Of a stretch of 16,256 nt of DNA, positions 1-9,763 are shown one piece after another. Below the pieces are notes generated by a model. It saw nothing but the letters and a program-made list of their open reading frames with translations. It did not search any database and was not told the origin of the DNA. Every line of letters begins with the position of its first letter. Position 1 is the stretch's first letter. The position numbers and the translations under genes were made by a program. Source of the stretch: Chloroflexota bacterium (GTDB lineage: Bacteria; Chloroflexota; Limnocylindria; Limnocylindrales; CSP1-4); contig JAKAHL010000012.1 in NCBI GenBank assembly GCA_021815005.1, positions 1 through 16,256 on the forward strand. Reading direction: 5' to 3'.

Positions 1-48
1 CCGAAGGCCCGCCAGCCGCCGGAGCTGGCTGGCCGCCGCTACCGCCCA
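1..48 (-). other. Short 3' flank of mreB with an inverted repeat
   Basis: After the mreB TAG stop only 48 bases remain. They contain a perfect 7-bp inverted repeat, GCCAGCC at 11-17 and GGCTGGC at 27-33, with a 9-base loop. In the transcript this would form a GC-rich hairpin about 15 nt after the stop codon. No U-run follows it, so it is not a classical intrinsic terminator. It could still stabilise the 3' end or pause polymerase. No gene start is visible. Confidence 0.35.
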
Positions 49-1047
49 CTAGATCTGGCTGACGAGCGACTTCTTGAAGAAGTCGAAGTGCTCCAGCGCG
101 AGGCCCGTCCCCAGCGCCACGCAGTTGAGCGAGTTCTCCGCGACGTGGCAGGGCACGCCGGTCACCTGGGTGAGCAGCTTGTCCACGTTGCGCAGCAGCG
201 AGCCGCCGCCGGACATGACCATGCCCTTGTCGATGATGTCCGAGGAGAGCTCGGGCGGCGTCTGCTCCAAGACCTGGCGGACGGCCGCCACCAGCATCTG
301 GAGCGGGATCTCGATCGCCTCCATGACCTCGGACGAGGTGATGGGGATGGTGCGCGGCAGGCCGGCGATCAGGTCGCGCCCGCGGACCTCCATGGTGAGC
401 TCGCGCTCCAGCGGCAGGGCCGTGCCGATCTGGATCTTGACCTCCTCGGCCGTCCGCTCGCCCACCATCAGGTTGTACTTCTTGCGGATGTAGGTGGCGA
501 TGGACTCGTCGAACTTGTTGCCGCCCACGCGGAGGCTGTTGGACACCACGATGCCGCCGAGCGAGATCACCGCGATCTCGGACGTGCCGCCGCCGATGTC
601 GATGATCATGTTGCCGCTCGGCCCGCTGATGGGCACGTTGGCGCCGATCGCGGCGGCCAGCGGCTCCTCGATCAGGTACGCCTCCTTGGCGCCGGCCTTG
701 AGGGCGGCGTCACGGACCGCGCGCTTCTCCACCGAGGTCACGCCCGCCGGCACCGAGATCATCACCTCCGGCCGGGAGAAGCCGATCCGGCCCTTGGTCG
801 CCTTGCCGATGAAGAACCGGAGCATCGCCTCGGTGATGACGTAGTCGGCGATGACGCCGTCCTTCATGGGGCGGATGGCCTGGATGTTGCCGGGGGTCCG
901 GCCGATCATCTCGCGGGCCTCCTCGCCCACGGCGACGATCCGGTTGTCCTCGCCCACCGCGACGACGCTGGGCTCCGTGATGACGATGCCCTTGCCCTTG
1001 ACGTAGACGATGACGTTCGCGGTGCCGAGGTCGATGCCGATCTTCAT
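49..1047 (-). CDS. mreB: Rod shape-determining protein MreB (actin-like ATPase)
   Basis: A 332-residue bacterial actin homologue that polymerises under the membrane and guides the elongation peptidoglycan machinery. The actin-fold nucleotide motifs are intact: phosphate-1 DLGTAN (residues 6-11), the catalytic-loop Glu in [11 protein letters not shown] (E127), phosphate-2 DIGGGT (150-155) and the adenosine motif SGGGSLL (279-285). Length is typical for MreB/Mbl (330-350). The protein starts almost directly at the first beta-strand (MKIGIDLG), so the N-terminal amphipathic membrane helix of Gram-negative MreB is absent. Membrane contact would rely on the hydrophobic loop, as in monoderm MreB. 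The ATG start has only a distant GGAG (about 16 nt upstream), and no better in-frame start lies nearby. It follows murA by 81 bp, a neighbour with a matching wall-growth role. It ends in TAG. Mbl or MreBH would be alternative names within the same family. Confidence 0.95.
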   Translation of the reverse strand: MKIGIDLGTANVIVYVKGKGIVITEPSVVAVGEDNRIVAVGEEAREMIGRTPGNIQAIRPMKDGVIADYVITEAMLRFFIGKATKGRIGFSRPEVMISVPAGVTSVEKRAVRDAALKAGAKEAYLIEEPLAAAIGANVPISGPSGNMIIDIGGGTSEIAVISLGGIVVSNSLRVGGNKFDESIATYIRKKYNLMVGERTAEEVKIQIGTALPLERELTMEVRGRDLIAGLPRTIPITSSEVMEAIEIPLQMLVAAVRQVLEQTPPELSSDIIDKGMVMSGGGSLLRNVDKLLTQVTGVPCHVAENSLNCVALGTGLALEHFDFFKKSLVSQI

Positions 1048-1117
1048 GACGCGGGGAATGCTACTCCGTGAGGGGGCGCGACCCGGCTGGGCCGCGGTGC
1101 TGGTCGGTGGGTGGCAG

Positions 1118-1138
1118 CCCGGCCGCCGTCAGGCCGGG
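1118..1138 (-). promoter_or_regulatory. Hairpin spanning the murA stop codon
   Basis: A perfect 7-bp inverted repeat, CCCGGCC (1118-1124) and GGCCGGG (1132-1138), encloses a 7-base loop that contains the murA TGA stop (1129-1131). No T-run follows in the transcript, so it is not a standard intrinsic terminator. It may pause polymerase or ribosomes, or protect the murA 3' end, before the 81-bp gap to mreB. GC-rich repeats of this length can arise by chance in such DNA. Confidence 0.3.
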
Positions 1139-2460
1139 TCGGCCGAACGCGCGATGCTGGCGCCGAGCTGCTGGAACTTGCGGTCGATGTTCTCATACCC
1201 GCGGTGGACGTGGTGCGCGCCGTGGATCAGCGAGGTGCCCTCGGCCGCGAGGGCCGCCAGGATCAGCGAGGCGCCGGCCCGGAGGTCGCCGATGGACGCC
1301 TCCGCGCCGTGCAGGCGGGCGGGGCCGCGGATCGACGCGTGGTGGGCGTCGGTGATGTCGACGTCCGCGCCCAGCTTGCGCAGCTCGCTCAGCCACTCGA
1401 GGCGGTCCTCGAAGATGGCCTCGTGGACGTGGGAGGTGCCGTTCGCCTGCGTGAGCAGGACGCACAGGTTGGGCTGGAGGTCGGTGGCGAGCAGGGGATA
1501 GGGCGCGGTCTCGATGTCCAAGGCGCGCAGGTCACCGGGTCGCAGGCCGGTCGCGTCCACCTCGATCGTGTGCTGGCCGCAGACCACCGGGACGCCAGCC
1601 CGGGTGAGCACCTGGACGAGGGCCTCGCTGTGCTGGCAGGCGGCGTTCTCGAGCGTCAGGCGCCCGCCGGTCACCGCGGCCGCCACGAGGAACGTGCCGG
1701 TCTCGATGCGGTCCGGCATGACGGTGTGGGCCGCGCCGCGGAGCCGGCGCTTGCCGTGGACCGTGATCGCGTCCGGCAGCGTGCGCTCAACCTCCGCGCC
1801 CATCTTCACGAGGAACGCGATGAGGTCGTCCACCTCGGGCTCCTGGGCCGCGGGGCGGATGGTGGTGGTCCCCTCGGCCAGGCACGCGGCCAGGATGGCG
1901 TTCTCGGTGCCCATCACGGTGACGAACGGGAAGAGGACCTCGCCGCCGCGGAGCCGGCCCGGCGCCTGCGCGAAGTAGTAGCCGTTGCGGTAGGCGATGT
2001 CGGCGCCGAGGGCGCGCATGGCGTCCACGTGCAGGTTCACCGGCCGCCTGCCGATGCGATCCCCGCCCGGGTTGCTGATGATCACGTTGCCGAAGCGCGA
2101 GAGGAGCGGGCCGAGCAGGATGAACGAGGCGCGCATCTTGGCGGCGGCCTCCAGCGGGACGAACTTCCAGTCCACGTCGCCCGCCGCCACCTCGTACACG
2201 CCGGGGCCCGGGTGGTCCACCACGACGCCGAGATCGGCGAGGACCTCCGCCATGACCCGGACGTCCTCGATCTCGGGCATGTTCTCGAACCGGCAACGCT
2301 CGCCGGTGAGGACCGCCGCGGCGAGCAGCTTGAGGGCGGCGTTCTTCGCCCCGCTGACGCCGACGGTGCCTCGCAGCGGACGGCCGCCCTCGATGCGGAA
2401 CGCTTCGGGGGCGGGCTGCTCGGGGTGGTACTCCCAGTGGAACGGCCGGGCGTCAGCCAT
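1129..2460 (-). CDS. murA: UDP-N-acetylglucosamine 1-carboxyvinyltransferase MurA, Asp-type active site
   Basis: Transfers enolpyruvate from PEP to UDP-GlcNAc, the first committed cytoplasmic step of peptidoglycan synthesis. The 443 residues have the two-lobed EPSP-synthase-like fold. Visible motifs are SGAKNA with K39-N40 near the N-terminus, KMRAS with R110, the active-site loop PGGDRIGRRPVN (131-142), D327 in ATDLQPN as the catalytic Asp, LRAGASL with R394, and the C-terminal RGYENI. The loop residue that is Cys115 in E. coli is Asp here (D134, codon GAT on the minus strand at 2059-2061). Established work on mycobacterial and chlamydial MurA shows that this change keeps activity but removes the fosfomycin target. 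An N-terminal extension of about 18 residues precedes the fold. The ATG lies 2 bp after the atpC stop with no close ribosome site, so translation is probably coupled to atpC. Confidence 0.96.
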   Translation of the reverse strand: MADARPFHWEYHPEQPAPEAFRIEGGRPLRGTVGVSGAKNAALKLLAAAVLTGERCRFENMPEIEDVRVMAEVLADLGVVVDHPGPGVYEVAAGDVDWKFVPLEAAAKMRASFILLGPLLSRFGNVIISNPGGDRIGRRPVNLHVDAMRALGADIAYRNGYYFAQAPGRLRGGEVLFPFVTVMGTENAILAACLAEGTTTIRPAAQEPEVDDLIAFLVKMGAEVERTLPDAITVHGKRRLRGAAHTVMPDRIETGTFLVAAAVTGGRLTLENAACQHSEALVQVLTRAGVPVVCGQHTIEVDATGLRPGDLRALDIETAPYPLLATDLQPNLCVLLTQANGTSHVHEAIFEDRLEWLSELRKLGADVDITDAHHASIRGPARLHGAEASIGDLRAGASLILAALAAEGTSLIHGAHHVHRGYENIDRKFQQLGASIARSADPA

Positions 2461-2462
2461 CG

Positions 2463-2891
2463 TCAGCCGCGCGAGCGCGGGCCCTCGCGGCGATGGCGCT
2501 CGGCAACACGGATGTGGAGCAGCGCGTGCTGGAGCGAGGCGCGCGCGGCGGACAGGTCGGCGCCCTCGTGGAACCCGGACTCGAGCGCGCGCTCTGCCTC
2601 CTTGCGGGCCTCCTGCGCCCGCTCGAGGTCGATCTCGGAGGCGAGGCTGGCGGTTTCGGCCATCACCACGACCTTGTCGGGACGGACTTGGAGGAAGCCG
2701 CCCACGATGGCGAAGCTCTCCTCCTGGCCGTCCTTGCGGATCCGCAGCTCACCATAGCCGAGGAGGCTGGCGAGCGGCGTGTGGTGCGGCAGGATGCCGA
2801 GCTCGCCCTCGATGCCCGGGACGAGCACCATGTCCACGTCGTCCGAGTAGGCCAGCCGCTCCGGCGTGACGATCTCGAGGTGCAGCGACAT
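2463..2891 (-). CDS. atpC: F1Fo ATP synthase epsilon subunit
   Basis: Central-stalk subunit that binds gamma and the c-ring and can inhibit ATP hydrolysis. The 142 residues fit the family (130-140). The N-terminal beta-sandwich is clear, with LEIVTPERLAYSDDVD at the start and the conserved PGIEGELGILPHHTPL stretch (about 25-40). The last 55 residues are charged and helical (ERAQEARKEAERAL and onward), matching the two C-terminal regulatory helices, so this is the full-length inhibitory form. The ATG has GAGGG about 9 nt upstream. It follows atpD after a 58-bp gap that can form a small imperfect hairpin (arms 2917-2925 and 2930-2936). It is the last gene of the ATP synthase operon, with murA starting 2 bp downstream. 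Confidence 0.96.
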   Translation of the reverse strand: MSLHLEIVTPERLAYSDDVDMVLVPGIEGELGILPHHTPLASLLGYGELRIRKDGQEESFAIVGGFLQVRPDKVVVMAETASLASEIDLERAQEARKEAERALESGFHEGADLSAARASLQHALLHIRVAERHRREGPRSRG

Positions 2892-2949
2892 CAGTTACGT
2901 CCCTCGACGCGCCCCGCCCCTCGGCGAGAGCCGGGGTCAGCCATCACGA

Positions 2950-4368
<1,419 letters not shown>

Positions 4369-4372
4369 TTAG

Positions 4373-4378
4373 CCTCCT
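4373..4378 (-). promoter_or_regulatory. Strong ribosome binding site of atpD
   Basis: The transcript carries AGGAGG ending 10 nt before the atpD ATG, a full match to the anti-Shine-Dalgarno sequence. It fixes the start at 4362 and suggests efficient independent initiation of the beta subunit. Confidence 0.75.
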
Positions 4379-4391
4379 CGTTCGCGCTGGC

Positions 4392-5252
4392 CTAGCGGGC
4401 CGATGCGCCGCTCGCGATTTCGACCATCTCGCGAGTGATGTTTGCCTGACGGACCTTGTTGTACGAGAGCGTGAGGTCGTCGATGAGCTCCTCGGCGTTC
4501 TCCGTGGCGTTCTTCATCGCGACCATGCGAGACGACTCCTCGCTGGCCTTGGCCTCGAGCACCGCCTGGAACAGGCGGGTCGCGACGTAGCGGGGCAGGA
4601 GGGCCCGGAGGAACTCGTCCGGGCTGGGCTCGAACAGGAACTGGTTGCCGGGGATGCCCGCGGTGTCCGCGGACGGGACCACCGGCAGCAGCTGCTCGAG
4701 CACCGGCTTCTGGGTCAGCGTGGAGATGAACCGCGAGTAGACGACGTCCACGCGGTCGTAGGTTCCGGCGACGAAGTCGTCGGTGACGAGACGGGCGAGC
4801 GGCAGGGTGTCGGCGAAGGACGGCCGGTCGCCGAAGCCCTCGAAGTGGGCGGCGATCGGCACGCGGGCCCGGCGCATGGCGTCGCGGCCCTTGCGGCCCA
4901 CCGTCGCCACCCTGAGGTGGCCCGGGTGCTCCACGATCTCGCGCGAGGCGAACCGGATGGTGTTGGTGTTGAGCGCCCCGGCCAGGCCGCGGTCGCTGGT
5001 GATGATGACGATGAGGCGGCTGTGCGGCTGGCCGAGGTCCCGGTCCGCCAGCAGCGGGTGGTCCTCGCCCGAGAGCACGGCCGCGAGATCCGCGATCACC
5101 TCGTCGAGCTTCTCGCGGTACGGGCGCGCGGCGAGCGTGGACTCCTGGGCCCGGCGCAGCTTGGACGCCGCGACGAACTGCATCGCCCGGGTGATCTGCT
5201 TGATGTTCTTCGCAGACCCGATGCGGCGCCGGATTTCACGCTGAGACGGCAT
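4392..5252 (-). CDS. atpG: F1Fo ATP synthase gamma subunit
   Basis: Rotating central shaft that couples c-ring rotation to catalysis in beta. The 286 residues match the family length. The N-terminal helix has the conserved RRRIGSAKNIKQITRAM pattern followed by FVAASKLRRAQ, and the C-terminal helix ends with NKVRQANITREMVEIASGA. Together these form the coiled coil. The middle Rossmann-like part includes IVIITSDRGLAGALN. No cysteines are present, so the plant-type redox switch is absent. The ATG lies 9 bp after the atpA TAG with only a weak AGGCG ribosome site, so translational coupling to atpA is likely. Confidence 0.97.
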   Translation of the reverse strand: MPSQREIRRRIGSAKNIKQITRAMQFVAASKLRRAQESTLAARPYREKLDEVIADLAAVLSGEDHPLLADRDLGQPHSRLIVIITSDRGLAGALNTNTIRFASREIVEHPGHLRVATVGRKGRDAMRRARVPIAAHFEGFGDRPSFADTLPLARLVTDDFVAGTYDRVDVVYSRFISTLTQKPVLEQLLPVVPSADTAGIPGNQFLFEPSPDEFLRALLPRYVATRLFQAVLEAKASEESSRMVAMKNATENAEELIDDLTLSYNKVRQANITREMVEIASGASAR

Positions 5253-5261
5253 CGCGGTCGC

Positions 5262-6794
<1,533 letters not shown>

Positions 6795-6809
6795 GGCGTC
6801 TCCGTATCG

Positions 6810-6863
6810 GGCGTTCGCGGGCTCTCGTGTTCGGGCCGGTGAACGCCGGCGCCGGTTGGCGTT
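6810..6863 (-). promoter_or_regulatory. Mutually exclusive inverted repeats between atpH and atpA
   Basis: In transcript order the gap carries AACGCC (6863-6858), then GGCGTTC (6847-6841), then GAACGCC (6816-6810). The middle arm can pair with the first (6 bp, 10-base loop) or with the third (7 bp, 24-base loop). The third arm ends 6 nt before the GGAG of atpA, so the choice of stem could expose or shield the region next to the ribosome site. This is sequence geometry only, and chance in GC-rich DNA is a fair alternative. Confidence 0.35.
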
Positions 6864-6866
6864 GGG

Positions 6867-7418
6867 CTAGCGGAGGCGACCCCCCGCGTGGAGTTGGTCG
6901 CGCAGCCGCTCCAGGCGACCGCGGACCGAGGCGTCGAGCAGCTGGTCTCGGACCTGGACGGTGACCCCGCCGATAAGGGCGGCGTCCACCACGGTCTGCA
7001 GGTCCACGCGCGCGCCGGACGTCGCCTCGACGCGAGCTCGGATCGCGGCGGTCTCGTCCTCCGTGAGCGGGACGGCCGAGGTGACCGTCGCCGTCACGAT
7101 GCCGCGACGGCGGTTGAGCAGGCTGGTGAACTCCGCGCTGACGCGCGGCAGGCTGCCGGCCCGGCCTCGACCGACCAGCAGGTCCACCAGGCGCAGCGCC
7201 CCGGGCCCGACGCGGCCCTCGAGCAGCCGCGCCACGAGGGCGACCCGGTCCGCCAGCGGCACGGCCGGGCTGTCCACGATCCGTTCCACCTCCGCCAGCC
7301 CGAGGACCGAGCTGGCGTGCGCCAGGTCCGCGGCCCAAGCGTCGAGGGCATCGTCCGCGAGGGCCACCGCGAAGGCGGCCTCCGCGTACCGACGGGCGGC
7401 GACGACGGGCCGGGACAT
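6867..7418 (-). CDS. atpH: F1Fo ATP synthase delta subunit
   Basis: Peripheral-stalk cap that fixes the b-subunit dimer to the top of F1. The 183 residues match the family (about 180). The N-terminal helical bundle begins with the characteristic RRYAEAAFAVA, and the C-terminal domain has RRGIVTATVTSAVPLTEDE followed by ALIGGVTVQVRDQLLDASVRGRLERL, the conserved OSCP/delta signature (GG..v.vgd...D.Sv...L). The start ATG overlaps the atpF stop by one base (TGATG), and GAGGA lies just upstream, so it is translationally coupled to atpF. It ends in TAG. Confidence 0.96.
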   Translation of the reverse strand: MSRPVVAARRYAEAAFAVALADDALDAWAADLAHASSVLGLAEVERIVDSPAVPLADRVALVARLLEGRVGPGALRLVDLLVGRGRAGSLPRVSAEFTSLLNRRRGIVTATVTSAVPLTEDETAAIRARVEATSGARVDLQTVVDAALIGGVTVQVRDQLLDASVRGRLERLRDQLHAGGRLR

Positions 7419-7984
7419 CAGTTCCTCGACCCGCCGGCGGACTCGGCGAGGAAGTCGGCGACCAGCTTGCGCTGGCGGTCGCCGGTCATGCTGTCGGCCA
7501 CGACGCGGCTGGCTGCGAGCAGCGCCAGGTCGGTGACCTCGCCGCGGAGCTCCGCGATGGCCTTCTGCTTCTCGGCCTCGATCTCCGCCGCGGCGCGCTC
7601 GCGCAGCCGCACGAGCTCCTCCCGGGTGGCGATGAGGTCTGCCTCGCGGGCCTCCGCCGCCACCTTCTGGGCCCGGGCGAGGATCTCGTTCGCCTCGCGG
7701 CGAGCGTCGTTGATGGCCGACAGGCGCTCGGTCTCGGCCGCCTCGCGGTCACGCTGCGCCTGCTCCGCGTCCCGGAGGCCCCGAGCGATCCGCTCGCGGC
7801 GGTCGTCGAGGGTCTTGACGAGGCCCCCGAACGCGATCGCCCGGACGATCAGGAAGAAGACGATGAAGTTGGCCGCGGAGACGATGACCCAGAAGAAGTT
7901 GATCTGGAACGTCGGGCCTTCCGTTGCCGTCGGGACGACGGCCGCCTGACGGGCTGCCGCCCCGACGAGGGCAAGGATGTCCAC
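7418..7984 (-). CDS. atpF: F1Fo ATP synthase subunit b
   Basis: Peripheral-stalk subunit: membrane anchor plus a long dimerising helix that holds delta and F1 against rotor torque. The 188 residues have one hydrophobic segment (about 28-50, from INFFWVIVSAANFIVFF onward), preceded by a 25-residue polar/alanine-rich N-terminus. An almost unbroken charged helix follows (DDRRERIARGLRDAEQAQRD and beyond), typical of subunit b. The start is GTG with GAGG 7 nt upstream, and no in-frame ATG lies close by. It follows atpE by 21 bp and overlaps atpH by one base. Only one b-type gene is present, so a b2 homodimer is expected rather than the b/b' pair of cyanobacteria. Confidence 0.95.
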   Translation of the reverse strand: MDILALVGAAARQAAVVPTATEGPTFQINFFWVIVSAANFIVFFLIVRAIAFGGLVKTLDDRRERIARGLRDAEQAQRDREAAETERLSAINDARREANEILARAQKVAAEAREADLIATREELVRLRERAAAEIEAEKQKAIAELRGEVTDLALLAASRVVADSMTGDRQRKLVADFLAESAGGSRN

Positions 7985-8005
7985 GGATCGCCTCGTGCTC
8001 GGGTG

Positions 8006-8224
8006 CTACTTGAGGACGAGCGCCAGGATGCCGACGACGATCGCGAGGACGCCGAGGCCTTCGGCGAACGCCGCGAGGATGATGGCGAGGCCGCGGATCT
8101 GGCCCGCGGCATCGGGGTTCCGCCCGATGGCGCTCGACGCCATGCCGGCCAGGATGCCGATGCCGATGCCGGGGCCGAGCACGCCGAGGGCGGCCAGGCC
8201 AGCGCCGAGAGGTCCGAGGTTCAT
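8006..8224 (-). CDS. atpE: F1Fo ATP synthase subunit c (proton-type rotor ring)
   Basis: Proteolipid that forms the rotor ring carrying the coupling ion. The 72 residues form a two-helix hairpin: helix 1 with the glycine-rich GPGIGIGIL, the polar loop RNPDAAG (R35-N36-P37) that contacts gamma/epsilon, and helix 2 with the ion-binding carboxylate E55 in AAFAEGLG. The positions that hold Na+ ligands in Ilyobacter-type rings (Gln in helix 1, Ser-Thr after the Glu) are I22, G56 and L57 here, so H+ coupling is predicted. The ATG has AGGAGG 8 nt upstream, and a 7-bp hairpin lies just before that, which fits high expression of a subunit needed in 10 or more copies. It ends in TAG. Confidence 0.97.
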   Translation of the reverse strand: MNLGPLGAGLAALGVLGPGIGIGILAGMASSAIGRNPDAAGQIRGLAIILAAFAEGLGVLAIVVGILALVLK

Positions 8225-8232
8225 CCGAGATC

Positions 8233-8259
8233 CCTCCTGTCACCCGGTCCGCCCGGGTG
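8233..8259 (-). promoter_or_regulatory. atpE ribosome site with an adjacent upstream stem-loop
   Basis: AGGAGG (complement at 8233-8238) lies 8 nt before the atpE ATG. Two bases upstream of it in the transcript is a perfect 7-bp stem, CACCCGG and CCGGGTG (arms 8253-8259 and 8241-8247), with a 5-base loop. A stem here could keep the ribosome site open, or mark a processing or stability point that raises atpE relative to atpB. The ribosome site is firm; the hairpin role is inference. Confidence 0.6.
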
Positions 8260-8284
8260 GTTGCTCCGTGATCTGTGCGGTGTG

Positions 8285-9286
8285 CTAGTTGACGGCCTCG
8301 GCCGGCACGGGCCATGACGGCGTGTCGACCTCGTGCCGGTCGTGGTGCTCGTCCTCGTCGCCGTGGTGCTCGATGGCGGCGAGGGTGAACATCAGCGTCA
8401 GGGTGGAGAAGATGAGCGCCTGCACCAGGTTGAGCAGGAGCTCGAGCGCGATCAGGGCCATCGGGACGATGGCCAGGGTCAGGGCGGTGATGACGCCCAG
8501 CGCCACCTCGCCGCCGTAGATGTTGCCGAAGAGTCGCATCGAGAGCGTGATGGGCTTCACGAACTCGAGCATCAGCTCGACCAGGCCCACGAACAGGGCG
8601 ATGATCCCGGCCCCGACGCCCTTCCGGAACTCGCCGAGCGGGAAGAACTTGGACAGGTAGCCGCGGACGCCCAGCTTGCGGAAGCCCTGGTACTCGAAGA
8701 AGGCGAACGCGACGAGCGCGAGGCCGAGGGTGATGTTGAGGTCGCTGGTGGGCGCCCGCAAGTCCTCGATCTTGCCAATGGGCGGCACGAGGCCGGACCA
8801 GTTGGACAGCAGGATGTAGAGGAAGAACCCGGCGAACAGGACGATGTACGGGCGCGCCTCCGGTCCGCCGATGGACATCCCGAAGCCCTCGATCTGCTCC
8901 CAGACGTACTCCATGGCGTTCTGGACCTTGCCCGGGACCATCTCCCGGCCGCGGGTCATGAGGAACAGCAGGAGGATCACGATGACCGAGACGATCCACA
9001 TGGTGATGATCGTCGAGGTGATCGACACGTCGAACGTCACCAGGTCCAGGGGGGCCGTGGAGGCGTCGCCGGCGGCGCGCCACACGACATGCGGCGCGGG
9101 CAGCTCCAGGTTGCCGTTGATGTAGCAGACGGGGTAGGAGCACGCGGCGCCGGAGCCCGCGCTCGGGTCGAACGGGGGGGCGACGACGAAGGCGACGATG
9201 TCCGCGACGATCACGAGGAGGAGGAGCAGGCCGATGACCAGCGGCTGCCGGCTGCGCTTCCCGTCAGTCTGCGCCTCGGTGGTCAC
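8285..9286 (-). CDS. atpB: F1Fo ATP synthase subunit a
   Basis: Stator membrane subunit that forms the two proton half-channels against the c-ring. The 333 residues include the essential Arg (R251) in ITLSMRLFGNIYGGE, with E260 and Q289 as channel residues, and the early SNWSGLVPPIG signature (161-171). Hydrophobic segments lie near 15-37, 90-111, 146-167, 185-198, 225-246, 258-278 and 279-305. The loop after the first segment (about 38-88) contains two cysteines (C49, C54). The C-terminus after the last helix is rich in His and acidic residues (EHHGDEDEHHDRHE, 306-319). The start is GTG with GGAGG four bases upstream. It lies 67 bp after the small atpZ-like gene. It ends in TAG. Confidence 0.97.
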   Translation of the reverse strand: MTTEAQTDGKRSRQPLVIGLLLLLVIVADIVAFVVAPPFDPSAGSGAACSYPVCYINGNLELPAPHVVWRAAGDASTAPLDLVTFDVSITSTIITMWIVSVIVILLLFLMTRGREMVPGKVQNAMEYVWEQIEGFGMSIGGPEARPYIVLFAGFFLYILLSNWSGLVPPIGKIEDLRAPTSDLNITLGLALVAFAFFEYQGFRKLGVRGYLSKFFPLGEFRKGVGAGIIALFVGLVELMLEFVKPITLSMRLFGNIYGGEVALGVITALTLAIVPMALIALELLLNLVQALIFSTLTLMFTLAAIEHHGDEDEHHDRHEVDTPSWPVPAEAVN

Positions 9287-9353
9287 GTGTCCTCCAAGCG
9301 GTCCGTCCGCGGGCGTGGCGGGCCCGGGTCTTTCTGCCTGTTCCGTGGCCGGT

Positions 9354-9569
9354 CTAGTCGAACCGCTTCAGGAACCGTGTGATCAGTCGCCAAATCCCGA
9401 TGGTGCCGATCCCGGCGCCGCCGAGAAAGCCCAGCAGCAGGAAGATCGGACTCGACGCGAGCTGCTGGTCCAGCCAGTGCCCGCCCAGTGCCCCGGCCAG
9501 GGTGGACACCAGGAGCAGCGAGCCGATCTCGGAAAACAGCGCGAGATACGCTCCGACACCGGTGCTCAT
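9354..9569 (-). CDS. atpZ: AtpZ/AtpI-family small membrane protein of the ATP synthase operon
   Basis: A 71-residue protein with two hydrophobic helices (about 7-30 and 42-62). The pattern GGHWLDQQ, then SSPIFLLLGFLGGAGIG, then a basic tail WRLITRFLKRF matches the AtpZ (ATPase_gene1) family. These proteins sit first in atp operons and are linked to c-ring assembly or to Mg2+/Ca2+ transport beside Fo; the exact role here is unknown. I chose the ATG at 9569, which has AAGGG six bases upstream. The frame is open further up to 9623, but the extra residues (including RRRGEGSP) look like untranslated leader. The family assignment is good; AtpI rather than AtpZ naming is possible. It ends in TAG. 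Confidence 0.8.
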   Translation of the reverse strand: MSTGVGAYLALFSEIGSLLLVSTLAGALGGHWLDQQLASSPIFLLLGFLGGAGIGTIGIWRLITRFLKRFD

Positions 9570-9763
9570 GGGCGACCCTTCACCGCGCCGTCGATGGTAG
9601 CAGAGGGCCCGGGCGGCCAGCACGTTGGTTGCGGGTCGGATTCGGTGCCGCGACCCGAGCGATCAGGGCGCGCACGCGGAGGCGGACACGGTCCGGGACG
9701 CGAGGACCCCCGCCGGCCGCGCCGGGGAGGGGCGGGTCGCTCGCCGCCGGTCGCGCCACGCGC
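9570..9763 (-). promoter_or_regulatory. Leader/promoter region of the ATP synthase operon
   Basis: This 194-bp gap is the longest in the window and the best place for an atp promoter. A TACCAT hexamer (complement at 9594-9599) fits a TAnnnT -10 box about 24 nt before the ATG. I cannot point to a good -35 box (TGCTGG is a weak candidate at 17-bp spacing). Further upstream a perfect 7-bp inverted repeat, CGGGTCG (9632-9638) and CGACCCG (9651-9657) with a 12-base spacer, could be an operator or the 3' hairpin of the preceding transcript. No gene was found in the gap. Confidence 0.3.

Noticed and set aside
2892..2949. Intrinsic terminator between atpD and atpC
   Set aside because: The stem is bulged and no T-run follows; atpC continues the operon directly.
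9570..9623. Longer atpZ-like protein starting at 9623
   Set aside because: The added 18 residues do not fit the family; the ATG at 9569 has a suitable ribosome site, and a possible -10 box lies within the extra part.
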